Counted from the first letter of the stretch, positions 1 through 10,657 are shown. The stretch: 64,000 bases of DNA from Mycolicibacterium duvalii (GCF_010726645.1 NZ_AP022563.1:3348001-3412000), one strand, 5' to 3'. Made by a program: numbers and translations. The notes: generated by a model not told the origin, from the letters alone.

Positions 1-769
1 CCGACCAGCGCAGCGCGTACGCCGCGGGCCGCTCGGTGCCGGCCGACACCGCCCGCTGCGCGAGATCCGGGGTGACGAGGTGGTAGTCGATGCGCCAGCC
101 GGCGTCGTTGTCGAAGGCCTTCCCGCGCCACGACCACCAGGCGTAGGGGCCGGCGACGTCGGGGTGCAGCCGGCGCACCACGTCGACCCAGCCGTCGGCC
201 AGCAGATCGCTGACCCACTGGCGTTCCTCGGGCAGGAAGCCCGACTTCTTGACGTTGCCCTTCCAGTTCTTGATGTCGTTCTCGGTGTGGGCGATGTTCC
301 AGTCGCCGCAGACGATCGCGTCCCGGCCGCCGACCCGCAGCTCGGCCATCCGGGCGGCCACCGCGGCCATGAATCGTTCCTTCTCCGCCTGCCGCTCGGT
401 TTGCGCCTCGCCGGTCGGGACGTAGATGCTGGCCACGGTGACCCCCGCGGTGTCGACCTCCAGGTACCGCCCGTGGGCCTCGAATTCCTCGGCGCCGCAG
501 CCGATGCGGATCGCGTCGAACGGCGTCCGGGACAACACGGCCACGCCGTTGCGGCCCTTCCGGTGTGGTCCGGCGGCGGCCAGCTGCCAGCCGTCGGCGA
601 TCGCGGGGCCCAGCGCGTCGGCCAACTGGTCGTCGTCGGCGCGGGTCTCCTGCAGACAGATCACATCGGCGCGGGTCTGCTTGAGCCAGGCCAGCATGCC
701 GAGGTTGTCGGTGGACCGTTGTTTGACGGCCGCCCGGACGCCGTTGACGTTGATGGTCGTGACGATCAC
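1..769 (-). CDS. xthA: Exodeoxyribonuclease III family protein (3' end outside window)
   Basis: Mg-dependent AP endonuclease/3'-5' exonuclease of base excision repair. The frame is read leftwards from a GTG at 769 and runs off the window edge, so only about 256 residues are present and the C-terminal catalytic DH motif is not seen. Visible family motifs are INVNGVRA at the N-terminus, the metal-binding glutamate in VICLQETRADD (about residue 40), IYVPTGEA, and the nucleophile-positioning GDWNIAHTENDIKNWK block near the middle. It resembles the Streptomyces/M. smegmatis ExoIII more than the M. tuberculosis Rv0427c type. It is divergent from the next gene, 62 bp away. The start codon is inferred from the position of the first conserved strand; no strong ribosome site was seen. 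Confidence 0.85.
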   Translation of the reverse strand, partial: MIVTTINVNGVRAAVKQRSTDNLGMLAWLKQTRADVICLQETRADDDQLADALGPAIADGWQLAAAGPHRKGRNGVAVLSRTPFDAIRIGCGAEEFEAHGRYLEVDTAGVTVASIYVPTGEAQTERQAEKERFMAAVAARMAELRVGGRDAIVCGDWNIAHTENDIKNWKGNVKKSGFLPEERQWVSDLLADGWVDVVRRLHPDVAGPYAWWSWRGKAFDNDAGWRIDYHLVTPDLAQRAVSAGTERPAAYALRWS

Positions 770-831
770 GGCCCAGACCCTAGAACACCCGGTTCTTGCG
801 GTACCGCCGGTATCACCTTACTGTCGGGCCC

Positions 832-1659
832 ATGAGCCTTCGCGCACCGATCCACCTCGGATCCGGGGAGCCTGTGTTGCTCCTGCACCCGTTCATGATG
901 TCGCAGAACGTGTGGAAGGGCGTCGCGCCGCGGCTGGCCGACACGGGCCGCTACGAGGTGCTCGCCCCGACCATGCCCGGCCACAACGGCGGGGTGAAAG
1001 GCCGGTTCTTCCTGGACACCGCGGAGCTGGCCGACGACATGGAGCGCCGGATGGACGAGCTGGGCTGGGAGACCGCCCACATCGTCGGCAATTCGCTGGG
1101 CGGCTGGGTGGCCTTCGAGCTCGAGCGCCGGGGCCGGGCCCGCTCGCTGACGGCGATCGCCCCCGCCGGGGGCTGGCACCGGTGGTCGCTGCCCAAGTAC
1201 GAGATCGTGTTCAAGTTCCTGATGGGCGCCCCGGTGTGGATCACCGCCAAGGTGTTCGGCCCGCGCGCGGCGCGGCTGCCGGGGGCGCGCGTGCTGGCCA
1301 GCGTGCCGTGCAGCGCCACCCCGGACGGCATCAGCGACGACGACCTGCGCGACATCATCGACGACGTCACTCACTGCGCGGCCTACTACCAGCTGCTGAT
1401 CAAGGCGCTGCTGCTGCCCGGGCTGATGGAACTCGCCGACACCAACATCCCCACCCACATGGTGATCTGCGAAAAGGACCGGGTGCTGCCGCATCCCCGG
1501 TTCGTCAACCACTTCCGCAAGCACCTGCCCGGCACCACCCGCTACACCGAGCTCGACGCGGTCGGTCACATCCCGATGTTCGAGGCCCCCGAGCTGATCG
1601 CCGGGCTGATCCTCGACTTCCTCGACGACCAGGCCGACCCCAACAAGGCGATCGGCTGA
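832..1659 (+). CDS. Alpha/beta hydrolase, Rv3337/Rv3338-like
   Basis: A 275-residue alpha/beta-hydrolase fold protein of unknown substrate. The catalytic triad can be read: nucleophile serine in GNSLGG, aspartate in CEKDRVLP, histidine in AVGHIPMFE. The N-terminal VLLLHPFMMS strand and turn supplies the oxyanion hole. An in-frame TTG lies 36 bp upstream, but ATG 832 (MSLRAPIHLG) matches where the fold begins. It lies just before the methionine locus in the same orientation, but the riboswitch leader between them argues for separate transcription. In M. tuberculosis the equivalent is split into two short genes; here it is intact. Confidence 0.8.
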   Translation: MSLRAPIHLGSGEPVLLLHPFMMSQNVWKGVAPRLADTGRYEVLAPTMPGHNGGVKGRFFLDTAELADDMERRMDELGWETAHIVGNSLGGWVAFELERRGRARSLTAIAPAGGWHRWSLPKYEIVFKFLMGAPVWITAKVFGPRAARLPGARVLASVPCSATPDGISDDDLRDIIDDVTHCAAYYQLLIKALLLPGLMELADTNIPTHMVICEKDRVLPHPRFVNHFRKHLPGTTRYTELDAVGHIPMFEAPELIAGLILDFLDDQADPNKAIG

Positions 1660-1718
1660 CGCACGTCGCGGGCAGGCCTGTTGGCACGATCGGTGCTGCC
1701 TGAGATAGAGTTCGATTC

Positions 1719-3225
<1,507 letters not shown>

Positions 3226-3238
3226 GAGGCGAGCTGAC

Positions 3239-4369
3239 GTGACCATCGTGGATGTATCTGCCGACGACCGCGCGACACTGCCGCCCGAGGGCGAGATCGG
3301 CGTCGTCGACATCGGCGCGCTGACGCTGGAGAACGGCACTGTCATCGAGGATGTGTCGATCGCGGTGCAGCGCTGGGGCGAACTGTCCCCCAACCGGGAC
3401 AACGTCGTGGTGGTGCTGCACGCACTCACCGGCGACTCGCACATCGTCGGCCCCGCCGGCCCGAACCACCCGACCGCTGGATGGTGGGACGGCATCGCCG
3501 GGCCCGGTGCGCCGATCGACACCGACCGGTGGTGCGCGATCTCGACCAACGTGCTCGGCGGCTGCCGCGGGTCAACCGGCCCGAGCACCGAGGCTCCCGA
3601 CGGAAAGCCCTGGGGCTCGCGGTTTCCGGCGATCTCCATCCGCGATCAGGTGGCCGCCGACGTGGCCGCGCTGGAACGGCTGGGGATCACCGAGGTGGCC
3701 GCGGTGATGGGCGGCTCGATGGGCGGCGCGCGGGCCCTGGAGTGGATCGTCACCCACCCACAGGGGGTGCGCGCGGCGCTGGTCCTCGCCGTCGGAGCGC
3801 GGGCCACCGCCGACCAGATCGGCACCCAGAGCACCCAGGTCGCCGCGATCAGGTCGGACCCGGACTGGCTCGGCGGGGACTACCACGGCACCGGACGCAG
3901 TCCCGAGGCCGGGCTGCAGGTCGCCCGACGCATCGCGCACCTGACCTATCGCGGCGAGGTCGAACTCGACGAGCGGTTCAGCAACGATGCGCAGACCGGT
4001 GAGGACCCGGGTTCCGGCGGCCGCTACGCGGTACAGAGCTACCTCGAGCATCAGGGCCGAAAGCTGGTGCGGCGCTTCGATGCCGGAACCTACGTCACGT
4101 TGACCGACGCATTGTCGAGCCACGACGTCGGCCGCGGCCGCGGGGGCATCGAGGCTGCGCTGCGCGGCTGCCCGGTGCCGACGCTGGTCGGCGGCATCAC
4201 CTCCGACCGGCTCTACCCGTTGCGGCTGCAGGCCGAGCTGGCCGAATTGCTGCCCGGGTGCGACGGATTGGATGTCGTGGACTCCGAGTTCGGTCATGAC
4301 GGCTTCCTGCTCGAGACCGACGCCGTCGGCAAGCTGATCCGCCGCACGCTGGAGCTGGCGAGCCGGTGA
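3239..4369 (+). CDS. metX: Homoserine O-acetyltransferase (MetX; Rv3341)
   Basis: Transfers acetyl from acetyl-CoA to L-homoserine, the committed step to methionine. It is a 376-residue alpha/beta-hydrolase-fold enzyme with nucleophile Ser160 in GGSMGG, an aspartate in the [11 protein letters not shown] segment, and the histidine in [10 protein letters not shown]. The acetyl-transferase signature [12 protein letters not shown] near residue 60 and [12 protein letters not shown] are both present. The start is GTG, preceded by an AGAGGCGAG-like ribosome site just after metY. The stop overlaps the GTG of the next gene by 4 nt (GTGA), so the three genes are one transcription unit under the riboswitch. 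Confidence 0.95.
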   Translation: MTIVDVSADDRATLPPEGEIGVVDIGALTLENGTVIEDVSIAVQRWGELSPNRDNVVVVLHALTGDSHIVGPAGPNHPTAGWWDGIAGPGAPIDTDRWCAISTNVLGGCRGSTGPSTEAPDGKPWGSRFPAISIRDQVAADVAALERLGITEVAAVMGGSMGGARALEWIVTHPQGVRAALVLAVGARATADQIGTQSTQVAAIRSDPDWLGGDYHGTGRSPEAGLQVARRIAHLTYRGEVELDERFSNDAQTGEDPGSGGRYAVQSYLEHQGRKLVRRFDAGTYVTLTDALSSHDVGRGRGGIEAALRGCPVPTLVGGITSDRLYPLRLQAELAELLPGCDGLDVVDSEFGHDGFLLETDAVGKLIRRTLELASR

Positions 4370-5097
4370 CCGACGCGCCCGAGCCGCGGTCGTTGTCATT
4401 CGGCGCCCAGGCCGCGGCTTACGAGCGGGGGCGTCCGTCCTACCCGCCGGAATCGATCGACTGGCTGTTGCCCGCCGGGGTCCGTGACGTACTCGACCTC
4501 GGCGCGGGCACCGGCAAATTGACCACCCGGCTGGTCGAGCGAGGTCTCGACGTGGTGGCCGTCGACCCGATTCCCGAGATGCTCGAGGTACTGAGTAGCT
4601 CGCTGCCCGACACTCCGGCGCTGCTGGGCACCGCCGAGGAGATTCCGCTGCCCGATGCGAGCGTCGACGCCGTACTGGTGGCGCAGGCCTGGCACTGGTT
4701 CGACCCGCATCGCGCGGTCAAGGAAGTCGCTCGGGTGCTGCGGCCCGGCGGCCGCCTCGGGCTGGTGTGGAACAACCGCGACGAACGCCTGGGCTGGGTG
4801 AAGGAGCTGGGCGAGATCATCGGCCACGAGGTGGATCCGTTCAGCCAGACCGCCGACCTGCCAGCGCCTTTCGGTGACATCGAGCGCCACCAGGTGGAGT
4901 GGACGAACTACCTGACCCCGCAGGCGCTGATCGACCTGGTCGCGTCGCGCAGCTATTGCATCACCTCGCCCGAGCAGGTCCGTACCCGCACCCTGGAGCA
5001 GGTCCGCGAACTGCTGGCCACTCATCCGGCGCTGTCCAACGGCACCGGCCTCGCGCTGCCGTACATCACGGTGTGCATCCGCGCGACGCTGGGCTGA
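4366..5097 (+). CDS. Class I SAM-dependent methyltransferase (Rv3342-like)
   Basis: A 243-residue Rossmann-fold methyltransferase of the Methyltransf_11 type. Motif I is [12 protein letters not shown] (about residues 40-51), the acidic residue of motif II is [10 protein letters not shown], and the post-I/IV strand is [16 protein letters not shown]. The trailing [18 protein letters not shown] block is typical of the family. It has a GTG start in a 4-nt overlap with metX, so it is translated from the SAM-controlled operon. This makes sense for a SAM consumer, but the substrate is unknown. Confidence 0.85.
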   Translation: MTDAPEPRSLSFGAQAAAYERGRPSYPPESIDWLLPAGVRDVLDLGAGTGKLTTRLVERGLDVVAVDPIPEMLEVLSSSLPDTPALLGTAEEIPLPDASVDAVLVAQAWHWFDPHRAVKEVARVLRPGGRLGLVWNNRDERLGWVKELGEIIGHEVDPFSQTADLPAPFGDIERHQVEWTNYLTPQALIDLVASRSYCITSPEQVRTRTLEQVRELLATHPALSNGTGLALPYITVCIRATLG

Positions 5098-5120
5098 CCG
5101 CGACGGCGCCACCGCGGAGG

Positions 5121-6323
5121 TCAGGCGGCTCTCGTCCGCTCGCGGATCGCCGTGCGCAGGCCGCGTTTCGGCGTGCCCGGCGCGCGCTCGATGCGCCGGA
5201 AGCGCCGCTCGGAGTGCGTCTCGGGGGCGTCGTCGCTGTCTGCCTTCAGGTACTTGTCGGGTACCGCGAGCTTGAGGATCGTCCAGAACGACTGCCAGTA
5301 CTGCCGCAGTAACGGCCCGGTGGTGTAGGGCAGGTCGTACTTCTCGCACAGCTCGCGAATCCGCACGCTCATCTCGGCGTACCGATTGCTCGGCAGGTCC
5401 GGGAACAGATGGTGCTCGATCTGGTAGCACAGGTTGCCGCTCATGAACGCCATGACGGGACCGGCGTGGAAGTTCGCCGACCCCAGCATCTGTCGCAGGT
5501 ACCACTCCCCGCGGGTCTCGTTCTCGAACTCCTCTACGGTGAACTTCTCCGCCCCGTCGGGGAAGTGTCCGCAGAAGATCACCATGTAGGCCCAGTAGTT
5601 CCGGATCAGGTTGGCCACCGCGTTGCACTTGAGCGTGTGCTTCCAGTTGGTTCCGGCCAGCGCCGGGAACACGATGTAGTCCTTGCCGACCTGCTTGGCG
5701 ATCTTGCGGCCCATCACGCGCATGTCCTTGCGCGCCTGCGCCCAGGTCTTCTCCTTCTTGCGGATCTTGTCGACCTCGATGTGGTGCGCGGCGACACCCC
5801 ACTCGAACAGCGTTCCGAGCAACAGGTTGTAGATCGGATTGCCGATCATCCACCGCTCCCACGGTTCGTCGCGGGTGACCCGCATGATGCCGTAGCCGAC
5901 ATCGCTGTCGAGGCCGACCACGTTGGTGTACTTGTGGTGCACGTAGTTGTGCGAGTACTTCCACTGCGACGACGGACAGGTGGTGTCCCACTCCCATTCG
6001 GTGGAGTGCACCTCCGGATCGTTCATCCAGTCCCACTGCCCGTGAATGACGTTGTGCCCCAGCTCCATGTTCTCGATGATCTTGGCCGAGGCCAGCATCG
6101 CGGTGCCGGCGATCCGGGCGATCCGACTGCTGCTCGCGAACAGCGCGAGACGCCCCCCGGCGGCCAGCGCGCGCTGGAGCTGGATGGTGCGCCGGACGTA
6201 GCGGGCGTCGCGCTCCCCTCGGGACTCCTCGACGTCGGCCCGGAGCTGGTCGAGTTCGGCTGCGAGCGCGTCGATGTCCTCGTCGGTGAGATGCGCGTAG
6301 ACCTTGATGTCGGTGATCGCCAT
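5121..6323 (-). CDS. Membrane acyl desaturase (DesA3-like)
   Basis: Integral-membrane di-iron fatty acyl desaturase, 400 residues, related to M. tuberculosis DesA3 (Rv3229c), the stearoyl-CoA delta-9 desaturase. The three histidine boxes are present: HNVIHGQW, HNYVHH and QIEHHLFP. Hydrophobic segments lie between them and the C-terminus is basic (RTRAA). ATG 6323 has a GAGGAG-type ribosome site that overlaps the end of the reductase gene 10 bp upstream, which argues for coupled expression. A longer in-frame reading upstream is an artefact of the reductase's opposite frame. It would receive electrons from the neighbouring 2Fe-2S flavoprotein. Confidence 0.92.
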   Translation of the reverse strand: MAITDIKVYAHLTDEDIDALAAELDQLRADVEESRGERDARYVRRTIQLQRALAAGGRLALFASSSRIARIAGTAMLASAKIIENMELGHNVIHGQWDWMNDPEVHSTEWEWDTTCPSSQWKYSHNYVHHKYTNVVGLDSDVGYGIMRVTRDEPWERWMIGNPIYNLLLGTLFEWGVAAHHIEVDKIRKKEKTWAQARKDMRVMGRKIAKQVGKDYIVFPALAGTNWKHTLKCNAVANLIRNYWAYMVIFCGHFPDGAEKFTVEEFENETRGEWYLRQMLGSANFHAGPVMAFMSGNLCYQIEHHLFPDLPSNRYAEMSVRIRELCEKYDLPYTTGPLLRQYWQSFWTILKLAVPDKYLKADSDDAPETHSERRFRRIERAPGTPKRGLRTAIRERTRAA

Positions 6324-6333
6324 GAAACTCTCC

Positions 6334-7464
6334 TCAGATCTTGATGGTGCAGTCGCCGGACGCGGTGGACACGCATGTCTGGATGCGGTCGCCCGCACCG
6401 TGTTCCTGCCCGGAGCGGATGTCCCGGACGTGCCCCTCCTCGAGCGGGAGCACGCAGGTCTGGCAGATACCCATGCGGCAACCGAAAGGCATCTGGATAC
6501 CGACGTCCTCGCCGGCTTGCAGGATCGTGGTGGCACCGTCGATCTCGACGGTCTTGTCCGAAATCCCGAAACGCAGGGTGCCGCCCTCGCCGCCCTTGTC
6601 GGTGGCGGCGATCGTGAACCGCTCCATGTGCAGCTGGTCAGCCAGATCATGGTCTTCCCAGACTTTTTCGGCTGCATCCAGCATCGCTGACGGTCCGCAT
6701 ATCCACGCTGAGCGGTCCCGCCAGTCCTCGACGATCCGGTCGAGCTCGTCGATCTCGACCTTGCCGTCACGCTCGGTCAGCTGTAGATGGAGACGGTAGC
6801 CGCGCTGCTCACGTTCGAAGTCCCGCAGCTCGTCGTGGAAGATCACCGACTCCGCCGAAGGCGCGGAGTGCACGTGCACGATGTCGGGGTGCTGCCCGCG
6901 GGCACGCAGAGACCGGAGCATCGCCATGATCGGGGTGATGCCGCTTCCCGCAGTGATGAACAGCAGCGATTCGGGCGGCGGATCGGGCAGGGTGAACTCC
7001 CCCTGCGGGGCGGCCAGCCGGATGATCGTCCCCGGTTCGACGCCACCGACGAGGTGGGTGGACAGGAAGCCCTCGGGGGTCGCCTTGACGGTGATCGAAA
7101 TCTCGCCCTCGGCCTGCTCGGGCACCGAGGTGAGCGAGTACGACCGCCAGTGCCACCGGCCGTCGACCCGCAGACCGATGCCGACATATTGGCCGGGCTG
7201 GTAGTCGCGCGCGAAGCCCCAGCCGGGACGGATGATCACCGTCGCGGAATCCTCGGTCTCGGCACGGACTTCGACGATCTCACCGCGCAGTTCTCGTGCT
7301 GACCAGAGCGGATTGAGCAACGACAGGTAGTCGTCAGGCAGCAGGGGTGTCGTCGCGCGAGCGGCGAGCCCGCGGATCATGTTGACCCAGCCTCCGGTCG
7401 GCGCCTCGACGTCGCGCGCCGGCGCCTTGGTCCAGCGGGTCACGCTCTTCACCAGTCCGGCCAT
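6334..7464 (-). CDS. FAD/NAD(P)H oxidoreductase with C-terminal 2Fe-2S ferredoxin domain (Rv3230c-like)
   Basis: Electron-transfer partner of the desaturase, 376 residues. The N-terminal FAD domain has RSYSLTSVP (flavin-binding RxYS). The NAD(P)H domain has LFITAGSGITPIMAML and the terminal WICGPSAMLDAAEK. The C-terminal ferredoxin domain carries the CRMGICQTC cysteines plus a further cysteine near ...QTCVSTASGDC. This matches the two-gene Rv3229c/Rv3230c system, in which the reductase passes electrons from NADPH to DesA3. It is the first gene of the pair, and its start lies 26 bp from a perfect palindrome that could control both. Confidence 0.92.
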   Translation of the reverse strand: MAGLVKSVTRWTKAPARDVEAPTGGWVNMIRGLAARATTPLLPDDYLSLLNPLWSARELRGEIVEVRAETEDSATVIIRPGWGFARDYQPGQYVGIGLRVDGRWHWRSYSLTSVPEQAEGEISITVKATPEGFLSTHLVGGVEPGTIIRLAAPQGEFTLPDPPPESLLFITAGSGITPIMAMLRSLRARGQHPDIVHVHSAPSAESVIFHDELRDFEREQRGYRLHLQLTERDGKVEIDELDRIVEDWRDRSAWICGPSAMLDAAEKVWEDHDLADQLHMERFTIAATDKGGEGGTLRFGISDKTVEIDGATTILQAGEDVGIQMPFGCRMGICQTCVLPLEEGHVRDIRSGQEHGAGDRIQTCVSTASGDCTIKI

Positions 7465-7489
7465 GTCCCTCCCTCGATCGCACTACGGA

Positions 7490-7519
7490 CCGTCGCTGTG
7501 ACTGCAGTCACAGCGACGG
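7490..7519. promoter_or_regulatory. Perfect 30-bp palindrome upstream of the desaturase operon
   Basis: Each half is CCGTCGCTGTGACTG and the two halves are exact reverse complements with no spacer. It begins 26 bp upstream of the reductase ATG on the minus strand. A perfect palindrome of this length in that position is best explained as an operator for a dimeric repressor, for example of the TetR type. A transcribed hairpin is the alternative. No regulator gene is adjacent, so the binding protein is unknown. Confidence 0.6.
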
Positions 7520-7613
7520 CTGACGCACCAGAGATATCCCTACCTGTCGGTAACTAAACATTCGTTCACTGAAACTTGAGGGCCGCCGCCCGCCAACACC
7601 GCGAGAGTGCACA

Positions 7614-7646
7614 CACGGTCGTGATCGCGCAGGAATCACGACCGTG
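7614..7646. terminator. Stem-loop, 12-bp perfect stem with 9-nt loop
   Basis: CACGGTCGTGAT and ATCACGACCGTG pair perfectly around the loop CGCGCAGGA. It lies 51 bp beyond the stop of the DUF3017 gene, on the path of its transcript, and before the desaturase promoter region. A T-run is lacking, as is common for mycobacterial terminators. It could end transcription of folD-DUF3017; an operator is the alternative. Confidence 0.45.
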
Positions 7647-7656
7647 GTCTCACTTT

Positions 7657-7686
7657 CGCGAGCAAAAGCCGAGCCGCGAGCAAAAG
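7657..7686. repeat. 12-bp direct repeat, 18-bp period
   Basis: CGCGAGCAAAAG occurs twice, at 7657-7668 and 7675-7686, separated by CCGAGC. It lies just downstream of the DUF3017 stop on that gene's strand. The function is not evident; it could be part of a decay or termination signal, or a protein-binding direct repeat. Confidence 0.5.
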
Positions 7687-7696
7687 AGAGGAACTC

Positions 7697-7990
7697 TCAG
7701 CTGGTGCCCAGCGGGTCGATGGTCCAGGCGATGTAGAGCATCGCCGCGCTCACCGACGCGGTGGTGACGAAGTCCACGGTGCGGGTGCGCACCGCCAGCA
7801 GCCCGGCCCGCTCTTCGGGCAGCGTCAGCCGAAGTCCCGCCGCGACGGCCACCCCGAGCGCCATCACCAGCGCGCCGCGGCGCCAGAAGCCCGCGGCGAC
7901 CAGCGCGAACGCCGCCACCAGAAACAGCGCGACCAGCAGGATCGGCCACTGCCCGGAGAAGACTTTGCGGACGGACTGCCTGGCGGTCAC
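7697..7990 (-). CDS. DUF3017 membrane protein (Rv3355c-like)
   Basis: A small integral-membrane protein of 97 residues, with an N-terminal basic stretch ([13 protein letters not shown]) and three hydrophobic segments: [36 protein letters not shown], and [19 protein letters not shown] 7990 overlaps the folD stop as GTGA, which fixes the start; a longer reading into folD is spurious. It sits next to folD as in other mycobacteria, but nothing in the sequence points to a biochemical role. Confidence 0.82.
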   Translation of the reverse strand: MTARQSVRKVFSGQWPILLVALFLVAAFALVAAGFWRRGALVMALGVAVAAGLRLTLPEERAGLLAVRTRTVDFVTTASVSAAMLYIAWTIDPLGTS

Positions 7991-8868
7991 AACCCGGCCA
8001 GGACCTCGGCCCGCTCGACCACATTGGTCAGCAGGAACGCCCGCGTGAGCGGTCCGACACCGCCCGGGTTCGGCGACACGTGACCCGCAACCTCCCACAC
8101 GTCCGGCGCCACGTCGCCGACGAGCTTGCCGTTCTCGTCGCGGCTGACCCCGACGTCGACGACGGCGGCCCCCTCACGAACCATCTCGCCGGTCACCATG
8201 TGCGGCACCCCGGCCGCGGCGATGATGATGTCGGCCTCGCGGGTGATCTGCGGCAGATGCCGGGTCGCGGTGTGGCACAAGGTGACCGTCGCATTCTCCG
8301 AGCGGCGGGTCAGCAGCAGCCCGAGCGGACGCCCGACGGTGACACCACGCCCGATGACCACCGCGTGCGCGCCGGCGATCTCCACCTGAAAGCGGCGCAG
8401 CAGGTGCACGATCCCGCGCGGCGTGCACGGCAGCGGCGCCGGCTCGTTGAGCACCAGCCGCCCGAGGTTGGTCGGATGCAGCCCGTCGGCGTCCTTGCCG
8501 GGGTCGACCCGCTCCAGCGCGGCGTTCTCGTTGAGGTGCCTGGGCAGCGGCAATTGCACGATGTAGCCGGTGCATTCCGGGTTGGCGTTGAGCTCGTCGA
8601 GCGTGGCCTCCAGCTCGGCCTGGCTGATGTCGGCGGGCAGGTCGCGGCGGATCGAGTTGATGCCGACCTTCGCGCAGTCGGAGTGCTTGCCCCGCACGTA
8701 GGCCTGCGAGCCGGGATCGTCGCCGACCAGCACCGTTCCCAGCCCGGGCGTGCGTCCGGCCTCGGCGAGGCGCGCGACGCGCTCTTTCAGATCGACGAAG
8801 ATCTCATCGCGCGTGGCCTTACCGTCCAAAGTGATTGCACCCACGGCGTTCATTCTGACAGCAGGCAT
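7987..8868 (-). CDS. folD: Bifunctional methylenetetrahydrofolate dehydrogenase/cyclohydrolase (FolD)
   Basis: Interconverts 5,10-methylene-THF and 10-formyl-THF using NADP, feeding purine and formyl-methionine synthesis. At 293 residues it has the family blocks [23 protein letters not shown] (with the catalytic lysine of YxxxK), GYIVQLPLP, the [11 protein letters not shown] nucleotide segment, [16 protein letters not shown], and the C-terminal [20 protein letters not shown] 8868 has an AGGAG site 7 nt upstream; the shorter GTG at 8844 corresponds to the start used in M. tuberculosis. Only 14 bp separate ATG 8868 from the divergent oxidoreductase start. Confidence 0.95.
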   Translation of the reverse strand: MPAVRMNAVGAITLDGKATRDEIFVDLKERVARLAEAGRTPGLGTVLVGDDPGSQAYVRGKHSDCAKVGINSIRRDLPADISQAELEATLDELNANPECTGYIVQLPLPRHLNENAALERVDPGKDADGLHPTNLGRLVLNEPAPLPCTPRGIVHLLRRFQVEIAGAHAVVIGRGVTVGRPLGLLLTRRSENATVTLCHTATRHLPQITREADIIIAAAGVPHMVTGEMVREGAAVVDVGVSRDENGKLVGDVAPDVWEVAGHVSPNPGGVGPLTRAFLLTNVVERAEVLAGL

Positions 8869-8882
8869 GGGAAGCTCCTGTT

Positions 8883-10079
8883 ATGGCAGCCCCGCACGAC
8901 GTGTTCGCCCCGGCCAAGCTCGGTCCGTTGACCCTGCGTAACCGGATCATCAAAGCCGCGACGTTCGAGGCCGCGACCCCGAACGCCGTCGTCACCGAGG
9001 ACCTGATCACCTACCACCGGCTGCCCGCCGCCGGCGGGGTCGGGATGACCACGGTGGCCTACTGCGCGGTCGCGCCGGGCGGGCGCACCGACGGCTGGCA
9101 GATCTGGATGCGTCCGGAAGCCGTACCGGGACTGCGCCGGCTCACCGATGCGATCCACAACGAAGGCGCGGCGATCAGCGCCCAGATCGGCCACGCCGGT
9201 CCGGTGGCCAACGCCCGCACCAACAAGGCGCCCGCGCTGGCGCCGGTGCGGTTCTTCAACCCGCTGTCGATGCGCTTCGCCCGCAAAGCCAGCCGCGAGG
9301 ACATCGCCGAGGTGACCGAGCTGCACGCCAACGCCGCGCGGCTGGCCATCGAATCCGGTTTCGACGCGGTGGAGATCCACCTCGGCCACAACTACCTGGC
9401 CAGCTCGTTCTTGTCGCCGCTGATCAACCGCCGCACCGACGAGTTCGGCGGCTCGCTGGAGAACCGGGCCAAGGTGGCCCGCGGCGTGGTGCGGGCGGTG
9501 CGTCATGCCGTCGGCGACCGGATCGCGGTCACGGCGAAGATGAACATGTCCGACGGCGTACGCGGCGGTATCACGCTGGAGGAATCGCTGCAGACCGCCA
9601 AATGGCTCGAGGAGGACGGCGGGCTCGACGCGCTGGAACTGACCGCCGGCAGTTCGCTGCTCAACCCGATGTTCCTGTTCCGCGGCGGCGCGCCGGTCAA
9701 GGAGTTCTCCAAGGCGTTCAAACCGCCGCTGTCCTGGGGCATCCGGATGACCGGCAAGAAGTTCATGCGGGAGTACCCGTACCACGAGGCCTATCTGATG
9801 CGCGACGCCAAGAAGTTCCGCGACGAGCTGACGATGCCGCTGATCCTGCTGGGCGGCATCACCAACCGGCAGACCATGGATAAAGCGATGGCCGAGGGCT
9901 TCGACTTCGTCGCGATGGGCCGCGCGCTGCTGGCCGAGCCCGACCTGCTCAACCGGATTCAGGCCGACGCCGCCGTGCAGTCGATCTGCGACCACTGCAA
10001 CCTCTGCATGCCGACCATCTACAGCCACACCTACTGCGTGCGCACCGGGTCGCCGTCCCCGGTCAGCTCGGGGCGATGA
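8883..10079 (+). CDS. Old-yellow-enzyme family NADH:flavin oxidoreductase (Rv3359-like)
   Basis: FMN-dependent ene-reductase-type TIM barrel of 398 residues. Recognisable pieces are the N-terminal PAKLGPLTLRNRIIKAAT strand, AQIGHAGPVAN, the substrate-side FDAVEIHLGHNYLASSFLSP block (active-site HxxN), the NRRTDEFGGSLENRAK signature, and the phosphate-binding PLILLGGITN...DFVAMGRALL end. A cysteine cluster near the C-terminus (CDHCNLCMPT) resembles the 4Fe-4S site of 2,4-dienoyl-CoA reductase-like members, though the C-terminal domains are absent. The physiological substrate is unknown. The 3' end overlaps the convergent tetR by 17 bp. Confidence 0.88.
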   Translation: MAAPHDVFAPAKLGPLTLRNRIIKAATFEAATPNAVVTEDLITYHRLPAAGGVGMTTVAYCAVAPGGRTDGWQIWMRPEAVPGLRRLTDAIHNEGAAISAQIGHAGPVANARTNKAPALAPVRFFNPLSMRFARKASREDIAEVTELHANAARLAIESGFDAVEIHLGHNYLASSFLSPLINRRTDEFGGSLENRAKVARGVVRAVRHAVGDRIAVTAKMNMSDGVRGGITLEESLQTAKWLEEDGGLDALELTAGSSLLNPMFLFRGGAPVKEFSKAFKPPLSWGIRMTGKKFMREYPYHEAYLMRDAKKFRDELTMPLILLGGITNRQTMDKAMAEGFDFVAMGRALLAEPDLLNRIQADAAVQSICDHCNLCMPTIYSHTYCVRTGSPSPVSSGR

Positions 10080-10626
10080 GCGCCCGCGCGCAGTCCTCGA
10101 CGATCTGCTCGGCACCGGGCGGCACGGTCTGACGCGGACGCTGCGCGCGTCGCACCATCGCCAGCGGCACGTCGATCAGCGCAGCGCTGACCCGGCCAGT
10201 GTCCTCGGCAAGCTCCGCGAAGGCCTTGCGCTGCTTGCGCTGCAGGCGTTTGCGCCGGTTACTCAGCGTCTCCGGCCACTCGCCGAGGCCGAGCGCAGCC
10301 GCACCGGTCAGCAGCACCTGGGCTTGCGCCGGGTGGTCCCGGCACCAGGCCAGCACCCGCCGCGCGGCGGCCACACAGCGCTGTTGCGGGTCACCGGGTT
10401 CGGCCAGCGCGGTCAGCAGCTCGGCGACGAAACGTTCCTCGGTGCGCAGCCACAACTCCCCGCACAACGCCGCCCGCGACGGGAACCGGTGATACACCGA
10501 ACCGCTGGGCGCCCCACACGAACGCGCCACCGCCGACATCGTCACCGCCGCAGCGCCGTCGGCGGCCAGCAGGGCGGCAGCGGCGTCAAGCAGATCATCG
10601 ACGGAATATCGGGCAGGCCGCGGCAT
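10063..10626 (-). CDS. TetR family transcriptional regulator
   Basis: A 187-residue repressor-type protein with an N-terminal helix-turn-helix, DDLLDAAAALLAADGAAAVTMSAVARSCGAPSGSVYHRFPSR, followed by a helical ligand-binding domain that matches no family I can name. Its 3' end overlaps the oxidoreductase gene tail to tail. A spaced palindrome sits 16 bp before its start, so self-repression is likely. That site also lies in the region before the FHA-ABC exporter, so it may control both. Confidence 0.88.
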   Translation of the reverse strand: MPRPARYSVDDLLDAAAALLAADGAAAVTMSAVARSCGAPSGSVYHRFPSRAALCGELWLRTEERFVAELLTALAEPGDPQQRCVAAARRVLAWCRDHPAQAQVLLTGAAALGLGEWPETLSNRRKRLQRKQRKAFAELAEDTGRVSAALIDVPLAMVRRAQRPRQTVPPGAEQIVEDCARALIAPS

Positions 10627-10641
10627 CGCTCCACCCTAAAG

Positions 10642-10657
10642 TAGAGATTGCTCTCTA
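10642..10657. promoter_or_regulatory. Candidate TetR operator
   Basis: TAGAGA and TCTCTA form a perfect inverted repeat around the 4-nt spacer TTGC, 16 bp upstream of the tetR start. The AT-rich flanks stand out against the GC-rich surroundings. Its size and place fit an autoregulatory TetR operator. Confidence 0.55.
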
